Below, piece after piece: positions 1 to 6,567 of a stretch of 10,968 nt of DNA. Below the pieces are notes generated by a model. It saw only the letters and a program-made list of their open reading frames with translations, searched no databases and was not told the origin of the DNA. The DNA comes from SAR202 cluster bacterium (GTDB lineage Bacteria > Chloroflexota > Dehalococcoidia > Lucifugimonadales > UBA1123). The stretch's first letter is position 1. Every line of letters begins with the position of its first letter. The position numbers and the translations under genes were made by a program. The stretch lies in contig JASLRP010000079.1 in assembly GCA_030743915.1 (NCBI GenBank), positions 1 through 10,968 on the forward strand. Direction: 5' to 3'.

Positions 1-64
1 TTCGCTCACGCACTTCATGCTCATCCAACTGCCATTGGTTGAGCAGCGCTGTAATTTCATTCAT
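1..64 (-). CDS. 5' end of a divergent minus-strand gene, product unknown (partial)
   Basis: Reading the minus strand from ATG at 64..62 gives an open frame to the window edge, beginning MNEITALLNQWQLDEHEVRE. A purine-rich GGCGAGGG lies about 6 nt before this ATG, which is a reasonable ribosome binding site and the reason for choosing this start. Only 21 codons are visible. The opening (short acidic N-terminus, then an I-x-x-LL-x-x-W pattern) loosely recalls the start of ECF-like sigma factors of the TIGR02999 type, but 21 residues cannot settle that. The gene would be divergent from the glycine-rich protein gene. It is a partial gene with no reliable functional call. Confidence 0.45.
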   Translation of the reverse strand, partial: MNEITALLNQWQLDEHEVRER

Positions 65-80
65 TGCAAACCCTCGCCAC

Positions 81-1046
81 ATGTCAGTCTCGAAGACACC
101 CTATCACACGGACATGCGGGTCTCACCTTGGCTTTGGTTTAGTTCGACCAGCAGCACATCCACGGACAGCACGGCCACATCGACGAGTGAAGGAACCTTA
201 CAGGGTGAAAAGGAAGGCGGCGCCACTGAGCCAGAGATCGTGCCGTTCAGAACAGTTGAAGCGACCGTCATTGTCATACTGCCAGGCAAACCGATACGCT
301 CCCATCAGCGAGCGGTCTGCGTTGGCGACAGCGGCGAGGTCGAGTCGGATGATGCGATTTCCGATGACGGCACATCGGCCAGCAGCACCGTTGAGATAGA
401 GCCAAACGCTTCCAGCACGGACTCGACCGACGATGATGGTTCAACTCTAAAGAGCAGCCAGTGCAAGAAGAACGGCGATGGCGTCGTCATGCTCCTCAAG
501 AAGAAAGACCGGGCCTCGAACAAGGTTGAACTGGTCAAGGAGCAGTGGGCTGACAAGGTGGATGAGCGATTGGCGAGGATCCTTGATAAGAAGCAGGGTT
601 CAGGCGATAGCAAACAGGCCGAGCGGTTACAGCAGCAGCTAGATCGCTCGAAGCAGGAGAAGGCCCAAAAGGTCCAGAAGGCTGAAAAGCGTGTTGAGGT
701 CAAGGCTCAAGAGCGGAAAGAGAAGGCTGAGCGAGGGCAACAAGGCGGCGGCAACACTGGCGGCGGAAATCAGGGCGGCGGAAATCAGGGTGGCGGCAGT
801 CAGGGCGGCGGGAATACCGGCGGTGGAAATCAGGGTGGCGGCAGCCAGGGTGGCGGGAATACCGGCGGTGGAAATCAGGGTGGCGGCAGCCAGGGCGGTG
901 GGAATACAGGTGGTGGAAATCAGGGTGGCGGCAACTCTGGAGGCGGGAATACCGGCGGCGGTAACTCTGGAGGCGGCAACTCTGGAGGCGGCAATTCCGG
1001 TGGAGGAAATCAGGGTGGCGGCAATCAAGGCGGCGGCAAGAAGTAG
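81..1046 (+). CDS. Charged coiled-coil protein with C-terminal GGG[N/S]x repeat tail, function unknown
   Basis: I do not recognise a family. The frame is open from the window edge to the stop at 1044-1046, with possible starts TTG 39, ATG 81, ATG 114 and GTG 240. None has a convincing Shine-Dalgarno sequence. TTG 39 would overlap the divergent gene, so ATG 81 (321 aa) is a compromise and the start is uncertain. The N-terminal part is rich in Ser, Thr, Asp and Glu. About 80 residues of alternating Lys/Glu/Gln/Arg follow (roughly nt 490-740) and look like a coiled coil or charged single helix. The last 100 residues are a regular Gly-rich array ending in Lys-Lys. No signal peptide or membrane segment is visible from any of these starts. 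A disordered tail on a helical rod could suit a surface, matrix or nucleic-acid-binding role, but this is inference. It stands just before the phage cassette but is separated from it by a terminator, so a functional link is not shown. Confidence 0.6.
   Translation: MSVSKTPYHTDMRVSPWLWFSSTSSTSTDSTATSTSEGTLQGEKEGGATEPEIVPFRTVEATVIVILPGKPIRSHQRAVCVGDSGEVESDDAISDDGTSASSTVEIEPNASSTDSTDDDGSTLKSSQCKKNGDGVVMLLKKKDRASNKVELVKEQWADKVDERLARILDKKQGSGDSKQAERLQQQLDRSKQEKAQKVQKAEKRVEVKAQERKEKAERGQQGGGNTGGGNQGGGNQGGGSQGGGNTGGGNQGGGSQGGGNTGGGNQGGGSQGGGNTGGGNQGGGNSGGGNTGGGNSGGGNSGGGNSGGGNQGGGNQGGGKK
744..1043 (+). repeat. In-frame 15-nt tandem repeat coding for about 20 GGG[N/S][Q/T/S] pentapeptides
   Basis: Nineteen units of Gly-Gly-Gly-(Asn or Ser)-(Gln, Thr or Ser) and a final GGGKK fill the C-terminus of the preceding gene. 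In the first two thirds the units form a 45-nt higher-order period (NT, NQ, SQ), which points to growth by duplication of three-unit blocks. The last third is dominated by NS units. The unit is a multiple of three, so copy-number change would alter tail length without breaking the frame. G-runs on the plus strand could form G-quadruplex-like structures; that is inference. Confidence 0.95.
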
Positions 1047-1060
1047 CAGCCGAAGGCAGT

Positions 1061-1089
1061 TTGACAGTTGAATATCCGTTTGATACGGT
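1061..1089 (+). promoter_or_regulatory. Candidate sigma-70-type promoter, TTGACA-N17-TACGGT
   Basis: A perfect -35 hexamer TTGACA (1061-1066) is followed after exactly 17 nt by TACGGT (1084-1089). The latter keeps the three most conserved -10 positions (T1, A2, T6) but not the middle three. Transcription would start near 1096, at the foot of a small hairpin, and run into the terminator at 1139-1180 and then the protease gene. It is the only promoter-like sequence I see between the glycine-rich gene and the phage cassette. The weak -10 keeps confidence modest. Confidence 0.35.
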
Positions 1090-1095
1090 GATTAT

Positions 1096-1115
1096 AGGTT
1101 AAATGAGTTTAGCCT
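1096..1115 (+). other. Leader hairpin, 8-bp stem with TGAG loop
   Basis: AGGTTAAA pairs with TTTAGCCT, with one T-G wobble, around a TGAG tetraloop. It begins at the predicted start of transcription from the promoter candidate and lies 23 nt before the terminator stem. It could cap a small RNA or take part in an antitermination structure. AT-rich stems of this size also arise by chance. Confidence 0.4.
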
Positions 1116-1138
1116 AAGCGGCATAGTTGAACGCCATG

Positions 1139-1180
1139 AGCGTCCCGCATTCCAATATTGGATGCGGGGCGCTTTTTTTT
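1139..1180 (+). terminator. Strong intrinsic terminator before the phage cassette
   Basis: AGCGTCCCGCAT (1139-1150) pairs with ATGCGGGGCGCT (1162-1173) with one wobble. The pairing continues inward through CCAAT/ATTGG with a single bulged T, and a run of eight T (1173-1180) follows. It is oriented to stop plus-strand transcription from the glycine-rich gene or from the promoter at 1061. It ends 37 nt before the first cassette start codon, which leaves no space for a normal promoter downstream of it. Confidence 0.9.
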
Positions 1181-1217
1181 GTCTTCGCATAGTCCCTAAT
1201 TCTTGAGGAGGTGAAGG

Positions 1218-1967
1218 TTGGACCAACCCTATGAGCGGGCAGGACCGAGGGCCGAGGAAAATTCGACGAGAATCGCGCCAGTGATGCTGGAGGACATCGA
1301 GGCCGAGGGCGACAACCTGTACTCGGTGACGATTATGGCGAACGAGGTGGCGCGAGGGCCAGTGGAACTGGCGCTGGGAGGGATCGACTTCGGCGCATAC
1401 AAGAAGAATCCCGTGGTGCTTTGGATTCACGACCAGGTTGGGCACACGGAGGCGGGCGGACTGCCAATCGGGATGACACGCAAACTGGTTGAGACGCCAT
1501 CAGGGGAGATCAGAGCGTGGTTCGAATTTCTTGTGGGCGACCCGTTTGTTGATCGGATCAAGAACGCCTGGGACAAAGGCTTTCTTCGGGCGGCATCGGT
1601 GGCGTGGCGGGCGTTGGAGAGCGAGCCCACCGCTCGTGGGTGGCGGGACACCAGGTCCGAACTGCTGGAGTGGTCGCTGGTCCCAGTCCCCGCAGACCCG
1701 GACGCGGTCAGGTCTCTGTATTCCCAGGTGATGCGGTCTTTGCTGGGTGTTGATGCGGTGGCCGAAGGCGAACCGCTGAGAGAACCTCGGGAGAAGGTCA
1801 TTTTCGATCATACAGAGGCCGGCAGTCGGGACAGAGAAGGCCTGGGCATGGCTCGAAGCGCCAGCCGCGAGCCTGACATGGCTGGCGATCTGGAGAGGTT
1901 GATGGCTGCCGCGACGGAATTGGAGAACGCCCTGAGAGGTCCCGAGAACAGAATTCGGCAGGATTGA
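1218..1967 (+). CDS. HK97-family prohead protease (peptidase U35 type)
   Basis: This serine protease would cleave the N-terminal scaffolding segment of the capsid protein during prohead maturation. The TTG start at 1218 is fixed by a near-perfect Shine-Dalgarno GAGGAGGTGA (1205-1214) with 6 nt after GGAGG, giving 249 aa. Family features are all present: the His motif NPVVLWIHD (catalytic His about 71), LPIGMTRKL (82-90), the Ser motif LRAASVAW (Ser about 127) and the trailing ELLEWSLVPVPADPDA (148-163). The catalytic domain ends near residue 170. About 80 extra, mostly polar residues follow and could be a scaffold-like or docking tail. It is the first gene of the block; the portal gene that normally precedes it is absent. 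The capsid gene begins 21 nt after its stop. Confidence 0.92.
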   Translation: MDQPYERAGPRAEENSTRIAPVMLEDIEAEGDNLYSVTIMANEVARGPVELALGGIDFGAYKKNPVVLWIHDQVGHTEAGGLPIGMTRKLVETPSGEIRAWFEFLVGDPFVDRIKNAWDKGFLRAASVAWRALESEPTARGWRDTRSELLEWSLVPVPADPDAVRSLYSQVMRSLLGVDAVAEGEPLREPREKVIFDHTEAGSRDREGLGMARSASREPDMAGDLERLMAAATELENALRGPENRIRQD

Positions 1968-1988
1968 GCGTGAGCGAAGGAGAACGAT

Positions 1989-3446
1989 TTGGCGACAAAA
2001 TCAGAAATGGACCAGGCGCTGGGCACATTGTCTGGCATACGCGAGTTTATGGAGTCCAAAGTAGATGTTCTGGGCGAGGAGCAAAAGCGTCTGGCTGAGG
2101 ACGTTGGCCACGTGCAATCGAAGATGCGCGAAGTCCAGCGTCGGGATGTTCAGAGGGCGACGGACTCGAACTACCAGTTGGTGGTCCCAAGCGGACCGTA
2201 CACAGGCTTCGACCCGATCGACCTGGCGTTGATGGAGGGCATAGCCCGAAGTCAGGCGCGGGAACTGGACGGGGCGGCCTGGGTGCAGCGGGCATCTGAG
2301 GCTCGCAGGGCCATGATGGCCAGTATATCGTCCGAGCCCGGAGGGCTGAGGTTGATGGCCGAGTCGGCGGAACGGGCAATGAAAAGGCACTTTCCCAACC
2401 CGGTGGAGTTCAATCGGGTGGCAAATGGCATGCTCTCGTACTATCAGAAGCGCGCGGCGATGGACAGCACGACCTCCGGGTCTGGCGCAGAACTGGTCGC
2501 GACTCTGGAGGCTCGAAAGCTGTGGATGGATGTGAACCTCCACACACAGATAGCGCACCTGATTCCGACCATCCCGATGCCGTCGAATCCCTTCGACGTG
2601 CCGACTCAAATGGGCGATGTCAACTTCTATCCAGGATCGCAGAACACCGCTTCGACGACGACGGCTCTCAGCACCGGCAAAGCGACACTGAACGCCCACG
2701 AGCTGGTAGGGCAGACAGCCTATTCCTACACCCTGGAGGAGGACGCGGTAATCGCGGTGCTGCCGGAGATTCGGGCAGGACTGGTCCGCAACGTGGCCGA
2801 GATTCTGGATGACATCATCCTCAACGCCGACACGACGACCGTCAACAACATAAACGCCGACGGCGCGACGATCTCTAACACAGACGCGGGCAAGGCGCAC
2901 TGGCTGGTCGGCTACGACGGACTGTTGCACCTGCCTCTGGTGGACAACACCAGTCAGGCGAACAATCACAACGCTGCCGTCAGCGACGACATGTTCAATG
3001 AGGTTCGGGCTCTGATGGGCAAATACGGCGTGCGGCCCTCGGAACTGGTCTGGATCATGGACGTCAGCACGTTCATCAGGGTGCAGTCGATTTCCAACTT
3101 CAGGACGATGGATAAACTCGGCCCCAACGCCACGATTCTGACCGGAATGCTGGGCGCCATCGAGGGAGTTCCGGTCATCGTTTCGGAGCAGATGGCCCTT
3201 GCAGACACCGACGGCAAAGTGACTGACGCAGGCAACGGGACCAACACCGGTCGCATTCTGGTGGTGAACCGCTCGCAGTGGTACCAGGGCTTCCGGCGAG
3301 AGATGGTCGTGGATGTGGACCGCGACAACCAGAAGCGTCAGACCGTCGTGACGACCAGCTTCAGGCACGCGCTGGCCGAGCGGAGTGGGACTCGCTCGTC
3401 GGCCACCCACACTGCCCTCCAGTACAACGTCACCGGCGTGGCGTAG
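1989..3446 (+). CDS. Major capsid protein, HK97 fold (Phage_capsid family)
   Basis: This is the shell protein of the particle, 485 aa. It starts at TTG 1989, with AAGGAG (1977-1982) 6 nt upstream. Residues 1-60 are charged and helical, consistent with a coiled-coil delta/scaffolding domain. Residues 60-160 are a further helical stretch before the conserved body begins with SGSGAELV (163-170). Recognisable family segments are the IPTIPMPSNPFDVP region (192-205), the helix through LPEIRAGLVRNVAEILDDIILNAD (258-281), the P-domain stretch SELVWIMDVSTF (351-362), GAIEGVPVIVSEQM (389-402) and the closing QTVVTTSFRHALAE (451-464). There is no separate scaffold gene, so the long N-terminus probably serves as scaffold and is removed by the upstream protease. 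The cleavage site cannot be read from sequence alone. Confidence 0.93.
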   Translation: MATKSEMDQALGTLSGIREFMESKVDVLGEEQKRLAEDVGHVQSKMREVQRRDVQRATDSNYQLVVPSGPYTGFDPIDLALMEGIARSQARELDGAAWVQRASEARRAMMASISSEPGGLRLMAESAERAMKRHFPNPVEFNRVANGMLSYYQKRAAMDSTTSGSGAELVATLEARKLWMDVNLHTQIAHLIPTIPMPSNPFDVPTQMGDVNFYPGSQNTASTTTALSTGKATLNAHELVGQTAYSYTLEEDAVIAVLPEIRAGLVRNVAEILDDIILNADTTTVNNINADGATISNTDAGKAHWLVGYDGLLHLPLVDNTSQANNHNAAVSDDMFNEVRALMGKYGVRPSELVWIMDVSTFIRVQSISNFRTMDKLGPNATILTGMLGAIEGVPVIVSEQMALADTDGKVTDAGNGTNTGRILVVNRSQWYQGFRREMVVDVDRDNQKRQTVVTTSFRHALAERSGTRSSATHTALQYNVTGVA

Positions 3447-3452
3447 TTTCCA

Positions 3453-3487
3453 TCCGGGGCGGAGGATCAGGAATGCTTCGCCCCGGA
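3453..3487 (+). other. GC-rich hairpin after the capsid gene
   Basis: TCCGGGGCG (3453-3461) is perfectly complementary to CGCCCCGGA (3479-3487), with a 17-nt loop, and starts 7 nt after the capsid stop. No T-run follows, so it is not a standard terminator. It is more likely an mRNA 3'-stabiliser or partial attenuator that keeps capsid message in excess. Confidence 0.6.
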
Positions 3488-3520
3488 ATTCTCAACATAT
3501 CAATGCACAAGGAGTGATTA

Positions 3521-3994
3521 ATGGCCGAAACGATTGCACAGGCCGACGTATTGTCGGAAGTTGTGAAGAAAATGGCTGGCCCGGCAGTTTCCGGGGTCAC
3601 GTATCTACCCGCGAAGGTGGCGAAAGTGTCTCTAAGCGCTGAAGGCACGCCTTCCAATGGCGGGATGTTCAGTTGGCAGAATCCAGAGAGCGTGGCAGTT
3701 TTCGCGGCGTTAATCCTGGATGTGACGACCGAGGCGACCGGGGCCGCCACTGCCGATTGCGGGAAAGCCGCCAGCGCCGCAGCCTCGGCTGACACACTGC
3801 TGGACGGCAAGGATGTCGGAACCGCTTCGGGCACGTTCTCGTCGTTGGAGTCTGACGACGTGGGAACCAACGGCAAGGCGTTCCAGAGGATCGACGCCAA
3901 GGACGGGACCAACGACTACGTCACCGGCACCGCCTCGGCAGATTCCAGCGGGCTGGTGGGCAGCGCGTACATCGTCTATATCCCGGTCAGTTAG
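3521..3994 (+). CDS. Small virion protein, probable capsid decoration or stabilisation protein
   Basis: The product is 157 aa from ATG 3521, with AAGGAG about 6 nt upstream. It has a short helical start (AETIAQADVLSEVVKKMAG), then an Ala/Gly/Thr/Ser/Asp-rich remainder of predicted beta strands and loops with many small residues. It ends in the hydrophobic strand SAYIVYIPVS. No signal peptide or membrane helix is seen. I do not recognise a named family. Its position directly after the capsid gene is where siphoviruses carry decoration or head-stabilising proteins, and its low-complexity beta-like composition agrees with that. The functional call rests on position. Alternatives are a head fibre or a capsid-loaded cargo protein. 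Confidence 0.6.
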   Translation: MAETIAQADVLSEVVKKMAGPAVSGVTYLPAKVAKVSLSAEGTPSNGGMFSWQNPESVAVFAALILDVTTEATGAATADCGKAASAAASADTLLDGKDVGTASGTFSSLESDDVGTNGKAFQRIDAKDGTNDYVTGTASADSSGLVGSAYIVYIPVS

Positions 3995-4011
3995 GAGTCC
4001 GTTTGGCTTAT

Positions 4012-4042
4012 GGCGCGCGTCGCGCAATTGGCGGCGCGCGCC
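4012..4042 (+). terminator. GC-rich hairpin with short T-run, terminator-like
   Basis: GGCGCGCG (4012-4019) is complementary to CGCGCGCC (4035-4042) around a 15-nt loop, followed by GAATTTT. The stem is very stable but the T-tract is short and displaced by 3 nt, so partial termination or mRNA end protection is more likely than a full stop. It lies in the 100-nt gap between two small virion genes. Confidence 0.5.
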
Positions 4043-4094
4043 GAATTTTCCGTGAGTGTGGCTCGAATCAACAGGCATTAATGGAGGTGGACAA

Positions 4095-4391
4095 TTGGCA
4101 GATTCAAACACTCCCACGACACTGATATCAGAGAAGACCGTGACCACGGCAGGGACTGCTGTTGCCCTGCATGCAGCTCAGCGGGTGAAGTCGGTGACAA
4201 TCGTGGCGAAAACATCGAACAGCGGTCAAGTGTACGTGGGCGGGTCTGATGTCGCCAGCACGACCAACGACGGACTGGCTCCAGGCGATTCCCTTAGCAT
4301 CCCGGCTGAGAACTGGCTGGACCTGGCCGATCTGTACGTAGACTCGGACATGAGCGGCGAAGGCGTGGACATGTGGGCGGTGAAGGCATGA
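4095..4391 (+). CDS. Small beta-rich virion protein, unknown function
   Basis: The product is 98 aa, starting at TTG 4095 chosen for the strong GGAGGTG 5 nt upstream. The in-frame TTG at 4056 lacks a ribosome binding site. The sequence is a run of alternating hydrophobic strands (KTVTTAGTAVAL, KSVTIVAKT, GQVYVGGSDV, DSLSIPAENWLDLADLYVDS) that looks like a small beta-sandwich. Proteins of this style are common in phage head modules as decoration or fibre-attachment proteins, but I cannot assign a named family. Its stop codon overlaps the start of the LamG gene (ATGA), implying translational coupling and perhaps joint assembly. Confidence 0.65.
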   Translation: MADSNTPTTLISEKTVTTAGTAVALHAAQRVKSVTIVAKTSNSGQVYVGGSDVASTTNDGLAPGDSLSIPAENWLDLADLYVDSDMSGEGVDMWAVKA

Positions 4392-5206
4392 GGACACCGA
4401 TCAGCTATACGCCCGGCAATGCGCAGGTTATCGAAGCCGTTCGATCGTCAGTATACGAGGCTGTCCTGGACTTACTGGGCACAGAAGCGATAGTCATCCC
4501 GCTTGGTGATCCGAAGCATGGCGCTCTGAGCGGAACAACGGTTACGACGATCGGGGATGAGCAACTAATCTTCACAGCTTCCGAAGCGTTCAGCGCGTTT
4601 GACACGCCGCCAGGATCGAAGTCGATCATTCCGGTCCTGACACTCAATGATGTCGACGAAGACATTGTTTCGCCCGATAACGCTGTCTGGACACGCGCAT
4701 TGGCTCCGGCGTCCTGGGGAGCGTGGGTCTATATGACCGACGCAACGACTGCGTACATTTTCACCAAGACGGACGGCATTGGCCACGAACGGCGTGAGTG
4801 GCAGATGTGGTTGAACGGTTCTGACCAGTTCGAGATGACATTGTTCGATGAAGACGACGCGGTGACGCCGAATGCCTCGATTCTGAGCAAAGCCGACTCC
4901 GCGATTTCAGAGAACACTTGGGTCTTCTTGGTTGCCACCTACGATGGTTCAGCAGACGCGTCAGGAATCAATCTCTACCAGGACGGCTCGCTGGTAGCCA
5001 GCACAGATTTGGACGACGCGAACTTCGTGTCGATGCGAAACAAAGACGCATCGGTCGCTTTGGGTTCGGTGAATGACCCGCCCAACCTGCTCTTTGGCGG
5101 AAAGATGGCGGGCGGCCCAATCGGTCCGTTCTATGTCAAGGCGGAGCTGACGGCGGACGCTGTGCTGCGCCTCTACGAAGTTGGCAGGCGAGCGCTTAAC
5201 CTGTAA
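4388..5206 (+). CDS. LamG/concanavalin A-like virion protein, possible glycan-binding head or fibre protein
   Basis: The product is 272 aa from ATG 4388, which overlaps the previous stop as ATGA. Residues 1-100 are an N-terminal region of unknown fold, possibly the virion anchor. Residues about 105-270 match the jelly-roll pattern of LamG-like domains (Laminin_G_3 type): ASWGAWVYMT (108-117), WQMWLNGSDQFEMTLFD (138-154), NTWVFLVATYDGS (176-188), INLYQDGSLVAS (194-205) and GPFYVKAELTADAVLRLYEVG (246-266). No secretion signal is present, which suits a structural particle component. LamG domains bind glycans or proteins, so it may bind cell-surface polysaccharide. Its place among head genes rather than with tail fibres is somewhat unusual. 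The fold is fairly sure; the role is inference. Confidence 0.8.
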   Translation: MRTPISYTPGNAQVIEAVRSSVYEAVLDLLGTEAIVIPLGDPKHGALSGTTVTTIGDEQLIFTASEAFSAFDTPPGSKSIIPVLTLNDVDEDIVSPDNAVWTRALAPASWGAWVYMTDATTAYIFTKTDGIGHERREWQMWLNGSDQFEMTLFDEDDAVTPNASILSKADSAISENTWVFLVATYDGSADASGINLYQDGSLVASTDLDDANFVSMRNKDASVALGSVNDPPNLLFGGKMAGGPIGPFYVKAELTADAVLRLYEVGRRALNL

Positions 5207-5225
5207 CGCAAGCATCTGAAGCCTT

Positions 5226-5259
5226 CGACGCTCGCGGCAAGAATACGCCCCGAGCGTCG
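5226..5259 (+). other. Intergenic hairpin between LamG protein and connector genes
   Basis: CGACGCTCG (5226-5234) pairs perfectly with CGAGCGTCG (5251-5259) over a 16-nt loop; CTT and AAG extend it around a one-base bulge. No T-run follows. Together with the hairpins at 3453 and 4012, it gives a stable stem in each of the three widest gaps of the cassette. Confidence 0.55.
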
Positions 5260-5286
5260 GAAGCTGACGATCTGAAGGAGTGTTGA

Positions 5287-6117
5287 ATGACCAATGCTTA
5301 TGTGACGGTTGACACCATCAAATCGGCCTCCGCGCTGGACATCACCGGGACTGGCGACGACACGCGGCTCCGACTGATTATCGAGGCGGTCAGCCGCCAG
5401 ATCGACGCAAATTGCAACCGCGCTTTTTATCAGCTTTCGGCGAGCCGAATGTTCGACTCCCAAGGTGGGGATTCTCTTTTGGTCCCTGACCTTGTTTCCA
5501 TAGATTCCAACGGCGTAAAAACCGACGATAACAAGGACCGGACTTTCGAGACGACATGGGCAGTCTCGGACTACCTGACCGAGCCTGTGAACGCCGATCC
5601 CACAGGAGGGCACGATGCCGCCAGGCCGTACACTCGGCTGGTTGTAGATACGGATTCCGGGAGCAAGACGGACTGGCCGCAGGGACGTCAGACGGTCCAG
5701 ATCGCGGGGGCGTGGGGCTACTGGCGGAGGTTGAGGACGGCGACAGAAGTCACCAGCGAAGAACTGGACGCTTCTGAGACGGATGTGGATGTGGACAGTC
5801 AGACAGACATCGAGGCCGGCCACACCATTCTGGTGGACTCGGAGCAGATGTATGTTGAGAGCTATTCGACGAATACTCTCACGGTGGTCAGGGGCGTGAA
5901 TGGCACGACTGCGACGACCCACAATACGTCCGCCAGCATCAGCATATTTCTTTATCCCGCTCCGGTGGCGGAGGCTGCGCTGATCCAAAGCGCGAGATTG
6001 TGGAAGCGGAAGGACACGGCTTTTGAATCCGGCCCGACTCGACCTAGCGGGTTTGGGCTCGACCTCGACGTCCAGGCGCTTCTCTCGGCGCACAAGCGAC
6101 TTGGAGCGGCGATATGA
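5287..6117 (+). CDS. gp6-like head-tail connector (adaptor) with inserted beta domain
   Basis: The product is 276 aa from ATG 5287, with AAGGAG (5275-5280) 6 nt upstream. The N-terminus (VTVDTIKSASALDITGTGDDTRLRLIIEAVSRQIDANCNRAFY) has the helical pattern of the gp6-like adaptor family, which forms the ring beneath the portal. Residues about 150-222 form an extra beta module (ETDVDVDSQTDIEAGHTILV, then EQMYVESYSTNTLTVVRGVNG and TTH) before helices resume at VAEAALIQSARLWKRKD. This insert is seen in other long connectors of phages. The portal it would normally bind is not in the window. No separate head-closure (stopper) gene lies between it and the tail terminator, so the beta insert may take over that role; this last point is speculation. 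Confidence 0.8.
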   Translation: MTNAYVTVDTIKSASALDITGTGDDTRLRLIIEAVSRQIDANCNRAFYQLSASRMFDSQGGDSLLVPDLVSIDSNGVKTDDNKDRTFETTWAVSDYLTEPVNADPTGGHDAARPYTRLVVDTDSGSKTDWPQGRQTVQIAGAWGYWRRLRTATEVTSEELDASETDVDVDSQTDIEAGHTILVDSEQMYVESYSTNTLTVVRGVNGTTATTHNTSASISIFLYPAPVAEAALIQSARLWKRKDTAFESGPTRPSGFGLDLDVQALLSAHKRLGAAI

Positions 6118-6144
6118 CGTTGAATAGAGTTGTGGAGCGATCAA

Positions 6145-6567
6145 ATGGCGAATGAGATCAGCGCGGCAAGGGATGGACTGAAAACACTGCTGGAGAATAT
6201 CACGGGCCTGCGAGTGTACGATCATAAGCCGGAATCGGTGAATGAACTGCCGGCGGCGTTCGTGGAGTTCGTCGGCAGAGGGAGTAGGATGACGCTCAGC
6301 GGCTCGTCTTTTGTCGGCAGGATGATCGTCACCGTGTTGCTATCCAAGGCCAAGAGTGGTGATGGTTACGACGATATGACCAAGTATCTTGACCCGTTGG
6401 GAACTCAGAGCATCGAGGCTCAGTTGGACTCTGACACTACCTGGGGCGGAAGCGTGGACGATGGGCGGGTCAGGGAGTTCGGCAACCTCAGAGCGCTGGA
6501 GATCGGCGGCGGGCGTTACGTCGCGGCGGATCTCCAGTGCGAGTTCGTGAAGCAGGTGAGCAGCTAA
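6145..6567 (+). CDS. Tail terminator / tail completion-like protein
   Basis: The product is 140 aa. ATG 6145 is preferred because GGAG (6134-6137) lies 7 nt upstream, while the in-frame TTG at 6130 has nothing comparable. The order is an N-terminal helix (NEISAARDGLKTLLENI), short strands (LRVYDHKPESV, PAAFVEFVGRGSR), central strands (FVGRMIVTVLLSKA) with a helix (YDDMTKYLDPLG), and a closing strand (YVAADLQCEFVKQV). This matches the size and alpha/beta plan of siphovirus tail terminators, which cap the tail tube at the head side. Position between connector and tail tube gives most of the support. The stop overlaps the next start (TAATG). Confidence 0.65.
   Translation: MANEISAARDGLKTLLENITGLRVYDHKPESVNELPAAFVEFVGRGSRMTLSGSSFVGRMIVTVLLSKAKSGDGYDDMTKYLDPLGTQSIEAQLDSDTTWGGSVDDGRVREFGNLRALEIGGGRYVAADLQCEFVKQVSS

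Noticed and set aside
639..1028. Minus-strand Ala/Ile/Thr-rich open frame opposite the glycine repeat
   Set aside because: It is an automatic product of translating the 15-nt repeat on the other strand.
744..1043. CRISPR-like regular repeat array
   Set aside because: The 15-nt units are directly adjacent without unique spacers and are in frame inside a coding gene.
2001..3410. Long minus-strand open frame (469 codons) opposite the capsid gene
   Set aside because: It mirrors the codon structure of the well-supported capsid gene, is rich in Arg, His and Val with no recognisable domain, and has no ribosome binding site.
5173..6225. Minus-strand open frame of 350 codons opposite the connector gene
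   Set aside because: It is a shadow of the connector gene in a GC-rich sequence, with no family resemblance and an Arg-rich composition.
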